Positions 7,769 through 16,157 of a stretch of DNA of 28,755 nucleotides are shown here, one piece after another. The position numbers and the translations under genes were made by a program. The notes under the pieces were generated by a model. The model was not told the DNA's origin, made no database searches, and saw nothing but the letters and a program-made list of their open reading frames with translations. Each line of letters begins with the position of its first letter. Position 1 is the stretch's first letter. The stretch is from a virus, in IMG/VR virus record IMGVR_UViG_3300012920_008392, positions 1-28,755 of that record; one strand, 5' to 3'.

Positions 7769-10585
7769 TTATGCAGTCGAACCAAGAGTGTTTTGTACTC
7801 TGATCGGAATGTAAATAAACTCGATTGCTTTGACAGGCTGTATAGCAATATCAATATGCAGTTCGTTTCTATCTATTCTTTCCGCTGTGTTATTTGAAGT
7901 GTCACAAACTGTAACAAAGTCAAATAAACCTCTTTGAGTAACAAGGTTTGCTAAGAATCTATCTACGATTGCTTTAGCATCTGCTCTTGTAGAAGCATCG
8001 TTTGGTTCAAACAAGAATGGCTTAACTAAATCGTCAAGTCTTTCTCTAATGTAAACAACTAAACGTGCAACGTTAATTCTATCCAATGCACTTGCTGTAG
8101 GACTTAAAGTCTTTTGTCCAAATACGTTAATTCCTCTACCTGGGAAGTTAGCGATTGGGTTGACTTTATTACTGTAAAGACTGTCTCTTTGACCTTCGTT
8201 CAAGGAAACTGCTTTAAACACACCTGTTGCTCTGTCTAAGTAACCTGTAGAAGTAGCATTACTTACGATACCTCTTTGGAAACCTGCTGGAGCAAACCAC
8301 GGGAATGCCACTTGGTCGTTGTATGCTAATGTTCTAAGAGCAATACAACTTGAAGGAACAACAATGTTACTTCCGTCTAAGTTAGTTGACATACCATGTG
8401 GATAGTAAACAGCCGCGTATGCTGATCCACTTACAAGTCCATCCTCACCGTTTGCTACTGCAACTGCTGAGTTTGTAGCCCATGCTTGAGTAGATGTTGA
8501 ATCACTTGCTAATCCAAGAGGAGCATCTGCAACAACAAATGCTGTTTCTTTTCTATCAGTGTTAAGTGAAATCATTTCATCTAAAGCCTCGATGTAACCA
8601 GGACATGCAATTAGATTGAATCTATTTGTTTCATTTCTAATGTCTTGGTTGGCTGTAATGGCGGCTTGTAATGCTGTAACAACTGCACCTCTTTGTGCTT
8701 TTCTAAGCATTCTAGGAGCACCACTGGCAAAGTTACCACTGTTGTCTTCCCATCTTGCATTTGCTACTGAATATTTCTTAACATTACCACCTGACAATCT
8801 CTTGTTCCAACCTAGTATACCTAAAGGATATACAGAAGGATTAGGAGCATCGTCGTCCATTGCAACACCACCACCTTGTGTTGTAGCACTTCTCATATCA
8901 GCAAATATGATTCCGTCTGCTGATACTTTATCAGTGTTATCAACAAGTACCCATCTTGAGCCTGCCGCTAATGCTGAATTGTATTTGTAAATCTTAGGAT
9001 AGTTTTCTAAGTCTGCACTACTGATCCATAAGTCTCCAGTTACAAGTGCGCCACCGTCGCTTTGTACTGAAGGCTCTGAAGCCGCAATGTTTACATCATA
9101 TGGATATGAATTCCACTTACTATCAGCCGCTTTGTAAACGATATCAATATTAGTATTGTCAACTAAGTTGTCATACCATAATGTACCATCTGCTAAAGAT
9201 CCTGTTGGAGCCGATGAAGATGATGTGAAAGATAAACTTTCCCAGTTACTATTTGCTTCTTGTAAGCCTAAGTCTGCCGCGTTAAAGCCTGCAACGTCAC
9301 CAGCAACAACATCAATATCTGTACCAGCACTATTAACTAGTGTGACTTTACCAGATACGTTTGAAGCGATAACTTTATCAGAGTGCGTATTTGCCGCACT
9401 TGCAGAACTCAAAGCAGAGTTAATTGCTTGTACCATGTCGTCAACACTTAGGTTACCGTCACCATCACTATCAAAGTTATGGAATGTTACATTAACATAT
9501 CCACTTGCACCATTAACAGCAAATCTGTCGTTAATGTTAAGTTTGATTGCAGTAGTACCACTTGTATGTCCAGTAGCAGTTGTAGTTGTATCGGCAATTG
9601 CCGCTGAACTTGAGATAGTTAGTGTTGAAGAACCGTTATGTCTTTTAAGATTAACAGTTGCGACATCTGTGTTATATTGGAACCAAAGATCACCTAAACT
9701 TGCAGTACCGTAGTCTGCGTATGCTTCATAAGAATTAACTCTGTATGATGCATTCTGTTTAGCCCATGCTTTAGTTGTTGAATTGTAAAGTTTCAAACCA
9801 AGTACTGTACCATTGTTCAGTGTATTAGTTTGTAAGTAAAGGTCACCTGCTACAAGTGAACCACCACCGCTTCTTACTGCAGGAACGTTAGTGTGTCTTG
9901 CAACCTGGAAGTCACCGCTTGATGCTGTGTCCCATCCAGTTGACCCAATGTGATACCAAGCACCTGAAATCTTTTCAAATAACTTAATGTCTGACATTGT
10001 TGCACCAGCACTTGTTAAGTAAACTGCCGCAAAGTTACCATCTACTCCGATAGATGCCTTAGGTGCCGGAGAGGCTCCTACTGTAACTTGGTCTTTGTTA
10101 GGTGCCAATAATGATTGTACTACCCATGCACTACCATCCCACTCTTTTAGTCCCCATGTTGTAGATGCAATATCTAACCAATAAGAACCATTTGCAGGGG
10201 AGGCTGTTGGAGCAGTTGATGAACCACTTAGTTCTGACAAGTCGATGTCAGCTCTTAAAACGTATGCTCTGTTGGCAATTCCTAAGAAACTGTAAGCCGC
10301 TTGTAGACCGTATTCATTTAACTCATCTCCGTGTAAAGGTGTTGCCCCACTTTTTCTAAAGTTAGGGTTACCGTATGTTGTAAGTAACTCTCTTTGACTA
10401 TTGACTAAGTACACATTTCCAGCAGTTGCTTTTGTTGTGTATTTGGCTGTTGATGAACCATCCGGAGCGGTTTTATCTTGGCCTGTTGCAATAACAATAA
10501 GAGGTACAGTTCCGGTGCCAGCCGCCGCGTAAAAACTTTCGTCTGTTACGGTTATGCTAACTCCCGGTGAAGTTAATGTAGCCAT
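7769..10585 (-). CDS. 18: Tail sheath protein gp18 with a large central insertion
   Basis: Contractile sheath subunit. The N-terminal part (MATLTSPGVSITVTDES, then YGLQAAYSFLGIANRAYVLRAD at residues 92-113) and the C-terminal part (RINVARLVVYIRERL at 836-850, then IDIAIQPVKAIEFIYIPIRV at 911-930) match phage sheath proteins. At 938 residues it is far longer than T4 gp18 (659). The extra sequence, about residues 120-555, holds five Gly-Asp-Leu-Trp type modules and a domain with an EF-hand-like loop. Such insertions sit on the sheath outer surface in T4-like phages. Late box 10625-10632, GGGAG before the ATG and its own terminator indicate high independent expression. Confidence 0.93.
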   Translation of the reverse strand: MATLTSPGVSITVTDESFYAAAGTGTVPLIVIATGQDKTAPDGSSTAKYTTKATAGNVYLVNSQRELLTTYGNPNFRKSGATPLHGDELNEYGLQAAYSFLGIANRAYVLRADIDLSELSGSSTAPTASPANGSYWLDIASTTWGLKEWDGSAWVVQSLLAPNKDQVTVGASPAPKASIGVDGNFAAVYLTSAGATMSDIKLFEKISGAWYHIGSTGWDTASSGDFQVARHTNVPAVRSGGGSLVAGDLYLQTNTLNNGTVLGLKLYNSTTKAWAKQNASYRVNSYEAYADYGTASLGDLWFQYNTDVATVNLKRHNGSSTLTISSSAAIADTTTTATGHTSGTTAIKLNINDRFAVNGASGYVNVTFHNFDSDGDGNLSVDDMVQAINSALSSASAANTHSDKVIASNVSGKVTLVNSAGTDIDVVAGDVAGFNAADLGLQEANSNWESLSFTSSSSAPTGSLADGTLWYDNLVDNTNIDIVYKAADSKWNSYPYDVNIAASEPSVQSDGGALVTGDLWISSADLENYPKIYKYNSALAAGSRWVLVDNTDKVSADGIIFADMRSATTQGGGVAMDDDAPNPSVYPLGILGWNKRLSGGNVKKYSVANARWEDNSGNFASGAPRMLRKAQRGAVVTALQAAITANQDIRNETNRFNLIACPGYIEALDEMISLNTDRKETAFVVADAPLGLASDSTSTQAWATNSAVAVANGEDGLVSGSAYAAVYYPHGMSTNLDGSNIVVPSSCIALRTLAYNDQVAFPWFAPAGFQRGIVSNATSTGYLDRATGVFKAVSLNEGQRDSLYSNKVNPIANFPGRGINVFGQKTLSPTASALDRINVARLVVYIRERLDDLVKPFLFEPNDASTRADAKAIVDRFLANLVTQRGLFDFVTVCDTSNNTAERIDRNELHIDIAIQPVKAIEFIYIPIRVQNTLGSTA
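8921..10228 (-). repeat. Degenerate GDLW...W repeats and an EF-hand-like loop inside the sheath insertion
   Basis: Within gp18, modules beginning GSYWL (residue 133), GDLYL (247), GDLWF (298), GTLWY (467) and GDLWI (517) are each followed 15-25 residues later by an aromatic or Gly-x-x-W strand, and usually preceded by a Pro- and Gly-rich turn. Between the third and fourth lies a separate domain (about 340-450). It contains the 12-residue loop DSDGDGNLSVDD at 372-383, which has Asp at positions 1, 3, 5 and 12, Gly at 6 and Leu at 8. Its continuation MVQAINSAL resembles the flagellin/hook 'IN' motif. Divergent at DNA level, so repetition is visible only in protein. Confidence 0.6.
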
Positions 10586-10624
10586 ATTGTTCTCCCATTA
10601 TATATAATTTGTTATGGATACATG

Positions 10625-10632
10625 TATTTATC
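10625..10632 (-). promoter_or_regulatory. T4-type late promoter box GATAAATA for the sheath gene
   Basis: GATAAATA on the minus strand, 39 nt before the gp18 ATG, with GGGAG in the leader. The 119-nt gap upstream also holds a TATAAT (10653-10658) with no matching -35, and a short direct repeat CGGTATTA at 10640 and 10650. Confidence 0.65.
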
Positions 10633-10704
10633 CAAAAGACGGTATTAACCGGTATTATAGAATATTGGGTAACAAGGTTTTAGGGGTTTTTGATAAATAT
10701 ACCT

Positions 10705-11376
10705 TCACACACTATATAGTGCTGTAGGCGGGTTTTTGGCGTCTATTTCTTTTCTAATCTCTGCAACTCTTTCTGTTAAGTCTTCTAAACTACCATCATT
10801 TTTAATAATATAGTCTACAGAATGTCCAACCCAGTTCCATTCACTTTCATGAACACTACTGTAACGTGTTTGCATAATTTTTCTATTCACTGCATTTGTT
10901 TGAGATGTTTTAGCAATATCATACCATTCAGGCATTTCGCCACGTTGCACCCAAATAACAAATCCATTCATAGACTTTATAAGTGATAGTTCGTTTTGGA
11001 ATCTAGCATCACTTACTACCACACAAGGATCAGTTTGGTGTCTCATTCGGAGTCTATATTCTAAACTGTTTAACCAAATGTCTTCGTGAAAATGATTTCT
11101 TAGTACCTCAGTACCCATTAGTTGTAATGCTAATCGAGGAGTAAAATTATCAATATTAAGTTTCTTTGTCCAATATAGATCAGGAGTTTCTCTGAAGTCT
11201 CTGCTTTCTATTGTGTCGCCTTCCAATAAGTGTCTTTCCCAGCCAAATATTGTAGAGCATAAATCTTTAAGAGGTGCCGCAAAACTGTCTTGAACGCATC
11301 CATGATTGTCTACAAACATGTTTGCTACTGTGTCTTTGCCTGAACCAATAAATCCTACGAGTCCAATAATATTCAT
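10705..11376 (-). CDS. 1: Deoxynucleoside monophosphate kinase (gp1-like)
   Basis: Phosphorylates dNMPs released from host DNA or made by the phage to dNDPs for replication. The P-loop is GFIGSGKD at residues 8-15, the family's usual place. Downstream are LKDLCSTIFGW, RLALQLMGTEVLRNHF around residues 82-97 and CVVVSDARFQNEL around 119-131, all typical of phage dNMP kinases. The length of 223 aa is near T4 gp1 (241). It is a nucleotide-metabolism gene sitting between gp13 and gp18. The start ATG at 11376 has AGGT upstream. A weak box GATAAGTA at 11403-11410 may serve as promoter. The last codons include a 12-bp perfect palindrome (10710-10721). Confidence 0.88.
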   Translation of the reverse strand: MNIIGLVGFIGSGKDTVANMFVDNHGCVQDSFAAPLKDLCSTIFGWERHLLEGDTIESRDFRETPDLYWTKKLNIDNFTPRLALQLMGTEVLRNHFHEDIWLNSLEYRLRMRHQTDPCVVVSDARFQNELSLIKSMNGFVIWVQRGEMPEWYDIAKTSQTNAVNRKIMQTRYSSVHESEWNWVGHSVDYIIKNDGSLEDLTERVAEIRKEIDAKNPPTALYSV

Positions 11377-11443
11377 ATTTTACCTGTTTGTGTTATGAAA
11401 AATACTTATCATCAATGCTATGCTGATAACAAGTAAAAAAGAA

Positions 11444-12205
11444 TTAGCCTATTACAAATCCTAATGGGCTATTACCTTCTTCCATGTTATGTACTGCTTG
11501 AACAAGCATTTCCATATCTGCTTGGCCTTCTTGTTTCATTGCTTCTCCATTAAGAACAATGTTACCACCTGCACCTGGGATACCTCCCATGTACTTGCTT
11601 CTTGCTTCGCCAAGTATTAGTTTAGATTGAGCAAGTGCATAATCGCCTAACCATTTACCTGCATATATGTCGCCCAGTAAGATTGACTCAGGAATAAAGT
11701 TATATACACCTACTGCTACTTCTTCATCTGTTGAAACGTTTCTAAGTATTTTTAATACTTTGGTATTCCTATTCCAAAGGAAATTGTATTCACTACCAAA
11801 AATTCTACCTATAGTTTCTTTGTACTGTGAGAATGCATCAAATGTTGCCAAGCCACCTATTTGGCCTGCATTTAATAGATACATGTTATTAAATGCAACA
11901 TCAAATGGATCGAAGTTTGAACCTGTACCCGAATTACTTCCAATTCCTCTTCTGTATAAACGTCTTACTTCCATTACTTCATTTGGTAATGTGTATTCCG
12001 TAACACCAATTTGGGTTTGGATAAAGATTACACTTTCTTCTACCGCACCGGAACTAAGTTGCCTATACTTTTTCAAAGCAGAATCTATTGCTACATCATA
12101 ATGATCTCTATCGAGCTCGACGTCAACAATATCGTCTGCTAATCTAAGTTGCAACTCTCTTACGAGGTCTTCTCTACTGCTATATCCTATTTGATTCTCT
12201 GGCAT
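11444..12205 (-). CDS. 13: Neck protein gp13 (head-tail connector)
   Basis: Gp13 closes the filled head and joins it to the tail. The 253-residue protein begins SSREDLVRELQLRLADDIVDVELDRDHYDVAIDSALKKYRQL, the helix pattern of marine T4-like gp13, here quoted in part only: YSSREDLVRELQLRLAD and VAIDSALKKYRQLS. A beta core follows (EYTLPNEVMEVRRLYRRG, NTKVLKILRNV), then VVLNGEAM-type sequence near the end (GGNIVLNGEAMKQEG) and a final GFVIG. There is no Shine-Dalgarno site. The ATG lies 5 nt after GATAAATA. It is on the opposite strand from the gp14-like and gp15 genes and separated from them by three accessory genes. Confidence 0.8.
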   Translation of the reverse strand: MPENQIGYSSREDLVRELQLRLADDIVDVELDRDHYDVAIDSALKKYRQLSSGAVEESVIFIQTQIGVTEYTLPNEVMEVRRLYRRGIGSNSGTGSNFDPFDVAFNNMYLLNAGQIGGLATFDAFSQYKETIGRIFGSEYNFLWNRNTKVLKILRNVSTDEEVAVGVYNFIPESILLGDIYAGKWLGDYALAQSKLILGEARSKYMGGIPGAGGNIVLNGEAMKQEGQADMEMLVQAVHNMEEGNSPLGFVIG

Positions 12206-12210
12206 AACAC

Positions 12211-12218
12211 TATTTATC
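12211..12218 (-). promoter_or_regulatory. Late promoter box GATAAATA, 5 nt before the gp13 start
   Basis: GATAAATA then GTGTT then ATG on the minus strand. The 13-nt string GATAAATAGTGTT plus ATG is the same as that in front of the gp14-like gene on the plus strand at 15081. One of the N5 class. Confidence 0.65.
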
Positions 12219-12248
12219 AGATTTTAGGTGGGTTTTGGCTTAGAATGG

Positions 12249-13409
12249 TTAAAAGGCCTTTAATAAAATAGTGTGCTCGTTCAATCTACCATTCATCTTG
12301 GTATCAGTGGTTTTGATTGCTTCAAAGTTCTTTCTACATGCCACTTTAGCACCTGCAACAAAAGGCTTCAATTGTTCTTTAGGCTTACGAAGTGTTTTTT
12401 GCAAACTTGATTCTTCACAGAAGTCCTGTATAGTTGTGCCCTTTATCATAAGTCCGGCGCCTTCTCTTCTAAGATTACGAGGATCTTTACTTTTTGCATG
12501 ATACACTCCTAGTTTCCTAGTTTTTGTATTGTACACCCAACATTCGTTAGCATACACAATATCTGTAGGAGTAATACTAGCAAGTCCTAATTCAGGCTCA
12601 TTAATCTTAAACTTTAACTTCTGTACTATCTTTTCTTTAGACCGTGCCTTAGGCTTACGAGCTTTGCGTTTAACGGCTTTTGTTTGTATCATGGTATCAC
12701 AAGCAGTATTAATTGTTTCAAAGAACTGTAGGTATGCTTTACGTTGTTTTAATGTAAACGTACTATATGCTTCTTTGATTTGCTCATCTTGCCATTCAAT
12801 CACCTCAAGTGCTTCTTCATGACCTCTAGCAAATTCTTCCTTGATTAATTTTGCATGTGGTACTTTAATTTCTGGTTGATAAACAATCATCATCTTGTAA
12901 GGATCAAACTCTTTGATAGTTTTGTTACCGTCAACAAGTTCGTCTAAGAAAAATTCTATATCACCACATAAGTCACTAATCTGTTCTTTCATTCTATCTT
13001 GAATGCTAATTTTAGGCTTTGCTATTGCTTTCTCAATTTTTTCTTCTTTTTGTGCAATATGCTCTCGGCCACGTTTGATCCATTCATCTTTTCTTTTAAG
13101 AATGTGATTCATTATAGACTCAGGTAGCCAGCCTACTTTGCTTTCAATATAGAAAGAACTGCTACTTGCTGAAAATCCCCAATCAGGTTGCCCTAAAATT
13201 AACTCTTTCTCTTTCTTAGTCCACGGTGCTTTATTTTTTATCCACTCTCGTGTCAAAGTAATTTTTTCTTTATCTTTAACCTCTGTACGCACAAAGTACT
13301 CACAGTTTCTAAATGCTTTAGAACGTTCTTCTTCTGTTTTGAGATCAACATAAGACTTCCAGTCTGGTTCTGGGGTGAAGTAAATGTTTTTAGATTTTCT
13401 TTTTGCCAT
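12249..13409 (-). CDS. Conserved uncharacterised marine phage protein with its own sigma70-type promoter
   Basis: A basic 386-residue protein (MAKRKSKNIYFTPEPDW). Features include GQPDWGFSASSSSFYIESK, a Lys/Glu-rich helix region (about 115-145), a long helical centre and a very basic segment KRKARKPKARSKEKI near residue 248. The C-terminus reads FEAIKTTDTKMNGRLNEH. The same overall order of motifs occurs in a common hypothetical protein of T4-like cyanophages and pelagiphages (from memory). No enzyme motif is visible, and the basic stretch could bind nucleic acid. Unlike its neighbours it has a host-type promoter (13448-13475) and AAGGA well upstream of the ATG, so it is probably an early gene among late ones. 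Confidence 0.8.
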   Translation of the reverse strand: MAKRKSKNIYFTPEPDWKSYVDLKTEEERSKAFRNCEYFVRTEVKDKEKITLTREWIKNKAPWTKKEKELILGQPDWGFSASSSSFYIESKVGWLPESIMNHILKRKDEWIKRGREHIAQKEEKIEKAIAKPKISIQDRMKEQISDLCGDIEFFLDELVDGNKTIKEFDPYKMMIVYQPEIKVPHAKLIKEEFARGHEEALEVIEWQDEQIKEAYSTFTLKQRKAYLQFFETINTACDTMIQTKAVKRKARKPKARSKEKIVQKLKFKINEPELGLASITPTDIVYANECWVYNTKTRKLGVYHAKSKDPRNLRREGAGLMIKGTTIQDFCEESSLQKTLRKPKEQLKPFVAGAKVACRKNFEAIKTTDTKMNGRLNEHTILLKAF

Positions 13410-13447
13410 GTAAAATAGTTGTCCTTGGTCTTCAGAAGATATGCACT

Positions 13448-13475
13448 ATATTAACACATCTTTTAACCTTGTCAA
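13448..13475 (-). promoter_or_regulatory. Sigma70-type promoter (TTGACA, 16 bp, TAATAT)
   Basis: On the minus strand a perfect -35 TTGACA (13470-13475) and a -10 TAATAT (13448-13453) are separated by 16 bp. This predicts a start near 13441 and a leader of about 30 nt to the ATG at 13409. It is the clearest host-type promoter in the window and contrasts with the late boxes before most other genes. Confidence 0.75.
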
Positions 13476-13502
13476 CAACTATATATAAAATTAGCGAAAA
13501 AA

Positions 13503-14459
13503 TTATGCAATTATATTGGTAATATTCTTATATTTGGCATTTTTGGCGTAAAGTTCCTTCCAGACAGCAATAGTCATGTCTAGTCCCTCACTTAGTGAAA
13601 TCTTAGGTTCCCAACCAAGTTTTTGTGTAATTTTTGCATTGGAACTGTTCAACAAAAATATCTCTCCTGGTCTTGCAGGTTTCTTATCCCAATGTACTTT
13701 TCCTTTCCAATTCATTTTGTCTGCAATCATATCAACATAGTCTGATATCCTAATTGCATTGTTAGGACCTAAGCAAAAAATCTCACCTGCACACTTATCA
13801 GGATTTCGTATAACAGCCTCCCAGGCATCAAGTAAGTCATCAATGTAAATAAAGTTCCTATATGGCTTACCGTAACCTAAAAATATTTCATTAGGATTAT
13901 CCAACATTTGCCATATGATTTGCTCAGTTACAAAGAAATTGTTGTCTTTTCTACCGTATGCATTTGTTTGACGTATTGCAGTAAACGGTAAACCTAAACT
14001 TCTATTAGCATACTCTAAATATTTTTCACAGCCATACTTAGCAACGGCATATGGAGCATTTGGATTTGGTTGTGTTTCTTCTGTAAATGCAAAGATATCT
14101 GTTGGATCTTCGCCTCCACGTTTAATTACATCGCTGATTGGTTGCCAACCATACACTTCCATTGTACTTGCAAAAACAAAGTTTTGTAAGTTAGGCAAAG
14201 TTGAAGCGGCTTCAATTAGGTTCACAGTACCTACATAGTTTATTTCTGAGAATACAATTTGCTCATAAAAACTATCTTCTACTTCTGTTCTTGCCGCTAA
14301 GTGTACAATTACATCTGGATTAAAATCGTGTAACTGTAGTTTAACTTGTGTGTGGTCTCTTAAATCATATTCAAGAAATCCTAATTCGTGATCGCCTTCG
14401 AGACGTTTGACCATGTGTGAGCCGATAAAGCCGTCATGCCCGGTAATAAAAATTCTCAT
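13503..14459 (-). CDS. NAD-dependent epimerase/dehydratase (extended SDR, nucleotide-sugar type)
   Basis: An extended short-chain dehydrogenase, 318 residues, the usual length for nucleotide-sugar 4-epimerases and 4,6-dehydratases. The NAD-binding motif is TGHDGFIG (residues 6-13, GxxGxxG). The active-site Ser/Thr lies in FASTMEVYG (98-99), the catalytic pair is Y137-x3-K141 in PYAVAKYG, and the substrate-side motifs AIRQTNAYG and RNFIYIDDLLDA follow. It likely interconverts a sugar nucleotide used to modify host or phage surface glycans. The exact substrate cannot be read. It is 7 nt downstream of the methyltransferase gene, with AGGAC before its ATG, so the two form an operon. It was probably acquired from a bacterium. 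Confidence 0.88.
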   Translation of the reverse strand: MRIFITGHDGFIGSHMVKRLEGDHELGFLEYDLRDHTQVKLQLHDFNPDVIVHLAARTEVEDSFYEQIVFSEINYVGTVNLIEAASTLPNLQNFVFASTMEVYGWQPISDVIKRGGEDPTDIFAFTEETQPNPNAPYAVAKYGCEKYLEYANRSLGLPFTAIRQTNAYGRKDNNFFVTEQIIWQMLDNPNEIFLGYGKPYRNFIYIDDLLDAWEAVIRNPDKCAGEIFCLGPNNAIRISDYVDMIADKMNWKGKVHWDKKPARPGEIFLLNSSNAKITQKLGWEPKISLSEGLDMTIAVWKELYAKNAKYKNITNIIA

Positions 14460-14466
14460 GTGTGTC

Positions 14467-15039
14467 CTATGTTTTTGTTACCCACCAAGAAGCAAATGGT
14501 TCTGGTAGTGTAGTTTTTAGTTCTAATCCTGTTCTTTCTATAAATTCGTTAACTGCTGGAATGACACCAAACTCTTCGATGTGGCTTCTTTCTGTGTAGT
14601 CGTGCCCTGCTAGTATACCGCCTATTTTGACTTTAGGATACCATGCTTCTATTTCTTCTTTTACAGGCTCGTACTTGTGATCACCATCTAAATAAACGAA
14701 GTCAATTGTGTTATCTGCAAATTGAGATGCATAGTTGGCTCCTAAATCTCTTACTAAAATGCTTTTAGTTGAGCCGTAATCGTTATTAAATCCGTCAAAT
14801 GTCTTTACAACTGTGTCGTATAAATTGTTTAAACTTGACTGATCTGCAAACTCTGACGGCGACGGTTTATCAGTATATCCTTCGTACAATTCGTAAGGAT
14901 CTACACCGTAAAACGTTTTAGGTAATAGTTTAGTAATTATAGATCTGCTGTAATCACCTCTCCATACACCTATCTCTATTGCAGTTTCGATATCGCCTAA
15001 CTGCTCCTTGAAATCATGTAACATGGAATCTCTGTTCAT
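14467..15039 (-). CDS. Class I SAM-dependent methyltransferase (Methyltransf_24 type)
   Basis: A 190-residue Rossmann-fold methyltransferase. Motif I is AIEIGVWRGDYS (20-31), the acidic residue of motif II is D47 in GVDPYE, and DFVYLDGDHKYEPVKEE (113-129) carries the D-x-D-H signature of this small-molecule and sugar O-methyltransferase group. GGILAGHDY (140-148) follows. The same operon encodes a sugar-nucleotide epimerase/dehydratase, so methylation of a sugar or lipid-linked glycan is a fair guess. The start ATG at 15039 is 5 nt after GATAAATA with no Shine-Dalgarno site, so its mRNA may be leaderless. The acceptor is unknown. Confidence 0.82.
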   Translation of the reverse strand: MNRDSMLHDFKEQLGDIETAIEIGVWRGDYSRSIITKLLPKTFYGVDPYELYEGYTDKPSPSEFADQSSLNNLYDTVVKTFDGFNNDYGSTKSILVRDLGANYASQFADNTIDFVYLDGDHKYEPVKEEIEAWYPKVKIGGILAGHDYTERSHIEEFGVIPAVNEFIERTGLELKTTLPEPFASWWVTKT

Positions 15040-15044
15040 ACTGA

Positions 15045-15052
15045 TATTTATC
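15045..15052 (-). promoter_or_regulatory. Late promoter box GATAAATA, 5 nt before the methyltransferase start
   Basis: GATAAATA then TCAGT then ATG on the minus strand. It forms a divergent pair with the plus-strand box at 15081-15088, with 28 bp between the boxes. Confidence 0.65.
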
Positions 15053-15080
15053 GATACTAAAATTGCTTGATTAAAGTTCT

Positions 15081-15088
15081 GATAAATA
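15081..15088 (+). promoter_or_regulatory. Late promoter box GATAAATA, 5 nt before the gp14-like start
   Basis: GATAAATA then GTGTT then ATG. It drives the plus-strand block 15094-19283. An in-frame start upstream of the box would put the promoter inside the coding region, so the ATG at 15094 is preferred. Confidence 0.68.
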
Positions 15089-15093
15089 GTGTT

Positions 15094-16149
15094 ATGGGCA
15101 AGTTAAAACTATGGAATCCGACTAAAACTAACGATTATAAGTTCTTTGACAGAATCGTTGGCGAGCATCTTCACGCAGGTGGTACTGGTGTACATGTTCA
15201 CAAGTATTTGGGAATACAAGACATTGCAGATTCAAAAGATCCGACAAGACCAAGTACACAAGGAGAAACATCTGATATCTTTATTCAAGACTTATTGTTT
15301 TTAGAAAACAGAGACAGAAAGTATAGTGAAGATATTTTTGAGATGATTGGTTCATACCAATTACAGGACAACGACGGTTTTGACTTAACGCAATTTGGTG
15401 CGTTCTTGGCAAACGATACTGTTTTCATAAACTTTCATATAGAAACAATGATGGAAACTATAGGCAGAAAACTTATGCCCGGAGACGTTTTAGAACTACC
15501 TCATTTGCGTGACGATGCATTACTAGGAAGTGATGAAGCAATTAACAGGTACTATGTAGTACAAGAAGGTGCAAGACCATCAGAAGGATTTGATCCACGT
15601 TGGTGGCCTCACTTATGGAGAGTTAAGTGTGGTCCTATAACAGACAGTCAAGAATACAGAGATATACTTGGTACTGGTGAGGAAGAAGGAGATCTCAGAA
15701 ATCTTCTTAGTAAGTATAAAGATGAAATTATCATTAATGATAAGATATTAGAACAAGCAGAAAATGATGTTGCTTCTGATTCAAGATTGAATAGAGCAAG
15801 TCATCTGTACGTTGACCCTAATGCGCCAGACAAAGCATATATTGAACCAAGTGACGGTTCAGCACCGAATGGATTAAGCCTAGTAGGTAGTGGAGGATCA
15901 TTCCCTACATCAGGTACAAGCGATGGAGATTTTTTCTTGAGAACAGATTTTTCACCACATAGACTATTCCAAAAAAGAGGAACTAGATGGATTAAATATG
16001 CTGACGATAATAAACGTACATGGGCAACTGCTAATAAGACATTGGCATCGTTTATAAACAATGATAACATCACAACAAATAGCGATGGTGAGCAAGTCCC
16101 AGAAAAAACAAATTTAAGCCAGGTTGTAAGACCTAGGACCGACACATAG
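15094..16149 (+). CDS. 14: Neck/virion structural protein, gp14-like
   Basis: The open frame extends upstream to 15067, but the ATG at 15094 fits the promoter spacing and gives the family N-terminus MGKLKLWNPTKTNDYKFFDR (351 residues). Known marine T4-like relatives share GGTGVHVHKYLG, QDLLFLENRDRKY, LPHLRD, YYVVQEGARPSEGF and WWPHLWRVKCGPI, a pattern I recall as a conserved virion protein. The order 'LTQFGAFLANDTVF ... PGDVLELPHL ... LWRVKCGPI' parallels T4 gp14 ('FGMQVQDEITL ... EGDLIYFP ... YRKITAG'), so a neck role is inferred. The C-terminal part has a GDFFLRTD...GTRWIKY module like those in the sheath insertion. Lysozyme and gp15 follow in the same operon. Confidence 0.7.
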   Translation: MGKLKLWNPTKTNDYKFFDRIVGEHLHAGGTGVHVHKYLGIQDIADSKDPTRPSTQGETSDIFIQDLLFLENRDRKYSEDIFEMIGSYQLQDNDGFDLTQFGAFLANDTVFINFHIETMMETIGRKLMPGDVLELPHLRDDALLGSDEAINRYYVVQEGARPSEGFDPRWWPHLWRVKCGPITDSQEYRDILGTGEEEGDLRNLLSKYKDEIIINDKILEQAENDVASDSRLNRASHLYVDPNAPDKAYIEPSDGSAPNGLSLVGSGGSFPTSGTSDGDFFLRTDFSPHRLFQKRGTRWIKYADDNKRTWATANKTLASFINNDNITTNSDGEQVPEKTNLSQVVRPRTDT

Positions 16150-16157
16150 GAGCAGAA

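Noticed and set aside
9156-9713. Plus-strand 185-codon open frame inside the sheath gene
   Set aside because: It is antisense to a well-supported gp18 region, has no ribosome site or promoter, and its composition is that of a reverse-frame shadow.
10653-10658. TATAAT on the minus strand upstream of the sheath gene
   Set aside because: No -35 element at 16-18 bp and no extended -10, and the late box closer to the gene explains expression.
10692-10699. GATAAATA on the plus strand after the dNMP kinase gene
   Set aside because: It would read antisense into the dNMP kinase gene with no plus-strand gene downstream, so it is probably chance in AT-rich sequence.
10710-10721. 12-bp perfect palindrome CACTATATAGTG at the end of the dNMP kinase gene
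   Set aside because: AT-rich, inside codons, with no T tract or second copy nearby, so no function can be argued.
11406-11429. TTATCA/TGATAA inverted repeat followed by GTATTTTT after gp13
   Set aside because: Six AT-rich base pairs with a 12-nt loop is too weak to call a terminator.
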